From Bacteroidota bacterium (GTDB taxonomy: Bacteria > Bacteroidota > Bacteroidia > UKL13-3): DNA of 7,735 nucleotides. Of the stretch, positions 6,165-7,735 are shown piece after piece. The position numbers and the translations under genes were made by a program. The notes beneath the pieces are model-generated. The model was not told the origin of the DNA. It saw only the letters and a program-made list of their open reading frames with translations, and did not search any database. Location: NCBI GenBank assembly GCA_947460565.1, contig CANHJJ010000075.1, positions 1 through 7,735 of the forward strand, in the 5' to 3' direction. Each line of letters opens with the position of its first letter. The first letter of the stretch is position 1.

Positions 6165-6442
6165 TGATTATTTTTATTTGGACAAGGTTAGTGAAATAGC
6201 TTTAATTTTGAAAGAAGAAGGTACTCGCAATGCCGATTGACAAAAATGTGGAGTGATATTTATTCGAGAAATAAAAAGCCGTTTTAAGGGTAGATTTCTT
6301 TGTCATTTTGAGCGGAGTCGAAAAATGGACATAAAAATAAATTGAACTATCCTTAATCCAAATGCGTCTTATATGCATCAGCTTATAACAAATAAGAATA
6401 AACTCCAATACACAGATAGTTTAAAAAGATAGGCTAGCAGCC
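6165..6442. other. Gene-free gap between the DUF2062 gene and the outer-membrane barrel gene
   Basis: These 278 bases hold the REP-like element at 6301-6330, the T-tract of the barrel gene's terminator at the right edge (6423-6427), and a weak -7 box for the DUF2062 gene at 6183-6190. A minus-strand frame of 68 codons (6202-6408) runs through the REP-like element and shows no domain, signal peptide or family resemblance, so I do not call it a gene. I see no tRNA or recognised small RNA. Confidence 0.6.
6301..6330. repeat. REP-like intergenic element (single unit)
   Basis: The stretch beginning TGTCATTTTGAGCGGAGTCG and continuing into AAAAATGGAC closely resembles the short interspersed palindromic sequence common between genes in Bacteroidota (general form GTCATTNTGAGCGNAGTCGAA). 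Its arms can pair imperfectly: GTC-ATTTTGA on the left with TCGAAAAAT-GGAC on the right around GCGGAG, with bulged bases. It stands in the gene-free gap downstream of two minus-strand genes' boundaries. Only one unit is visible here. Recognition is from memory of the motif, not from counting copies in this genome. Confidence 0.5.
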
Positions 6443-6445
6443 CTA
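6423..6445 (-). terminator. Intrinsic terminator of the BamA/TamA-like gene, including its stop codon
   Basis: On the minus strand, TAGGGCTGCTAGCCTA (6445-6430) folds with GGCT/AGCC around a GCT loop. A TA/TA pair extends the stem past one bulged G. TC and five T residues follow (to 6423). The first three bases of the stem are the TAG stop codon of the gene (6445-6443). The stem is short, so this is a weaker terminator than the one after cmk. Confidence 0.5.
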
Positions 6446-7522
6446 AAACACCTCTGTTACTTGGAAGTAAATACCTCCATTGTCCTGAGTGCCTTTGGCA
6501 TAATCAATTCTGATATTGGTTCTTTGTTTTTTGTTGATGCAAAAACGCAAACCAGCTCCAGCTGCAGGGTTAAAATACTTGAACTCTCCTTTGGGCTCAC
6601 TTATGGTGTTGATATTGGCAAAGGCTACCCCACCTATAAATCGCCAAAGATGTGTGCGGTATTCCGATTCTAAGCTGGCAAAGGTGTTGCCCCTATAACG
6701 CCCTTGCACAAAACCCCTAGTTGAATAATACCTGCCAAACTGCGGCATAATCATATATGGAATGCTACCTCCAGCTTGCTCAAATACAAAGCGTGTTGCC
6801 AATACTTTTTGTTTATTAGTAGAGAAATTTTTATAAATACGGCCATCAATTCTAAAATTAACCCAATCTTGGGTGCTACCTAAAATGCTAAGAAAAGGAT
6901 TCAAAGCCACTTCTAAATACTTGCCTGAATAAGCATTCTGAACATTATCTCTGCTATCATGAATAAAATGAACACCAATACCTGAAGCTACGAAAGATTT
7001 GTTGCCTATTGCTACATTGTTAAAAAAACTTGAATTGCCATTTAAATCTGATTTTAGATCCCAGCAACTAAAAAGTCGGTATTGTAAACCTATGAAATTT
7101 TTCTTGCCAATGCGCTTCATCACACGTTCTTCAAATTCGATGGCTTTATAACTTATTTTTTCTTTATAAGGAGTATCCCCGCTCACATTACCACCAAGCC
7201 TGTATGTGTTTTCGGGCCAATCGAGGTATTGAAGTTTACCTTGAATCATCCATTTTTCTTCCTTGGTAAAAACCTGATGATTAAACTGGAAACCTAATTG
7301 TCCTTTGGTGGTATAAATGCCATACAACATCATGTTTGAGTAGCGAGTGTTTGATGAATCACCCATTAAAAAAGTGGCATTGCCTAATGCACCAAAACCC
7401 ACACCAATGTATGGGTCGGCAGTAATGATGGGTAGGGGAGAGACTGAAAAATTCCTTATTTGTGAATTGACCTTCTCTAAAATTAATGATATAAGTAAAC
7501 CAAGTAAAATATATTTCTTCAT
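6443..7522 (-). CDS. BamA/TamA family (Omp85-type) outer-membrane beta-barrel protein without POTRA domains
   Basis: A 359-residue outer-membrane protein when started at ATG 7522, which gives the signal peptide MKKYILLGLLISLILEKVNSQ. The mature part begins directly with barrel strands. Family marks are GIGVHFIHDSRDN (181-193, the Omp85 DxRD motif) and STRGFVQGRYRGN (267-279, the conserved RGF of the loop that folds into the barrel in Omp85 proteins). The last strands are AAGAGLRFCI (320-329), NIRIDYAKGT (336-345) and the terminal YFQVTEVF ending in phenylalanine. BamA and TamA insert barrel proteins, but those carry periplasmic POTRA domains. Here none is present, so assembly activity is doubtful and the job is unknown. 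In-frame ATGs also occur at 7531 and 7552. The 7552 one lies just upstream of the proposed -7 box and is unlikely to be transcribed. It ends in its own terminator and seems monocistronic. Confidence 0.8.
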   Translation of the reverse strand: MKKYILLGLLISLILEKVNSQIRNFSVSPLPIITADPYIGVGFGALGNATFLMGDSSNTRYSNMMLYGIYTTKGQLGFQFNHQVFTKEEKWMIQGKLQYLDWPENTYRLGGNVSGDTPYKEKISYKAIEFEERVMKRIGKKNFIGLQYRLFSCWDLKSDLNGNSSFFNNVAIGNKSFVASGIGVHFIHDSRDNVQNAYSGKYLEVALNPFLSILGSTQDWVNFRIDGRIYKNFSTNKQKVLATRFVFEQAGGSIPYMIMPQFGRYYSTRGFVQGRYRGNTFASLESEYRTHLWRFIGGVAFANINTISEPKGEFKYFNPAAGAGLRFCINKKQRTNIRIDYAKGTQDNGGIYFQVTEVF

Positions 7523-7541
7523 AAGCCACATGTATTCATAA

Positions 7542-7573
7542 CAAGAATACATTTTATTGAGAAAAAGAACAAA
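7542..7573 (-). promoter_or_regulatory. Promoter for the BamA/TamA-like gene
   Basis: On the minus strand, TTTG (7573-7570), a 20-base spacer and TATTCTTG (7549-7542) match the TTTG...TAnnTTTG consensus with one mismatch. The spacer length equals that of the exact porQ promoter in this window. Transcription would begin near 7535-7538. This excludes the upstream in-frame ATG at 7552 and favours 7522 (or 7531) as the start. Confidence 0.45.
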
Positions 7574-7735
7574 TATGTAGATTTATTAATATTAACTGAA
7601 TACAATAGGAAACTATTTTTCAAATAGAATAATATCAAAAGCATGGAATAATTAAATGCTTAAAAAAATCAGATCCTACTAATATGCGGAAATATTACTT
7701 GTAGAAGGAGTTCCCGCTACTCGACATGTTAGCGC
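7574..7735. other. Right-edge non-coding segment, unidentified
   Basis: To about 7680 this is very AT-rich and shows no gene. The last 35 or so bases (about 7701-7735) are visibly richer in G and C than the rest. On the minus strand two frames are open from the window edge. One ends at TAA 7697-7695 with the residues ANMSSSGNSFYK; the other ends at TAG 7681-7679 with RVAGTPSTSNISAY. Either could be the tail of a minus-strand gene lying to the right, but neither is recognisable. No tRNA fold is evident. Confidence 0.3.

Noticed and set aside
6202..6408. 68-codon minus-strand frame in the gap between the DUF2062 and barrel genes
   Set aside because: It runs through the REP-like element (whose translation gives HFSTPLKMTK), has no domain or signal peptide, and its composition looks like random AT-rich sequence.
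6461..6698. Two plus-strand frames of 60-70 codons opposite the barrel gene
   Set aside because: They are antisense to conserved barrel strands and the RGF-loop region, and show no independent coding signs.
1..7735. CRISPR arrays, tRNA, rRNA, insertion sequences, toxin-antitoxin or phage-defence genes
   Set aside because: Reading both strands gave no direct repeat arrays, cloverleaf-forming segments, transposase motifs or defence domains.

Overview
The window reads as chromosomal DNA from a free-living or environmental member of the Bacteroidota. The base composition is AT-rich. Two proteins end in type IX secretion (T9SS) type A C-terminal sorting domains, and a PorQ-like T9SS component is encoded nearby. 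Genes lack clear Shine-Dalgarno sequences, and the best promoter matches are of the Bacteroidota form TTTG-N20-TAnnTTTG. I cannot name a genus.

Layout, left to right. At 1-513 (+) is the 3' end of a DUF1501-family protein carrying a T9SS sorting domain. At 554-991 (+) is a small SET-domain protein, a putative protein-lysine methyltransferase. At 1103-3817 (+) is a large secreted protein: signal peptide, seven SBBP-type beta-propeller repeats, four Ig/PKD-like modules in an A-B-B-A order, and a T9SS sorting domain. At 3932-4984 (+) is porQ, overlapping by one base (TAATG) with cmk, cytidylate kinase, at 4984-5676 (+). Converging on cmk is a DUF2062 membrane protein at 5673-6164 (-). After a 278-base gene-free gap holding a REP-like element comes a POTRA-less BamA/TamA-family outer-membrane barrel at 6443-7522 (-). 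The last 180 bases hold its promoter and an unidentified, more GC-rich edge segment.

How the genes fit together. The clearest theme is the cell envelope. Two T9SS cargo proteins lie beside PorQ, an outer-membrane component of the T9SS attachment machinery, and an Omp85-type barrel lies further right. cmk is a housekeeping gene of nucleotide metabolism that appears to share a transcript with porQ. The SET and DUF2062 proteins have no assigned role here.

The most distinctive DNA-level structure is at 5666-5690. A perfect hairpin plus T-tract terminates cmk, and its four-base loop TTAG contains the interlocked stop codons of both convergent genes. A second gene (6443-7522) also places its stop codon in its terminator stem. 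I see no CRISPR array, tRNA, rRNA, insertion sequence or defence system, and no convincing undescribed multi-gene system. The findings are mostly local architectural curiosities.
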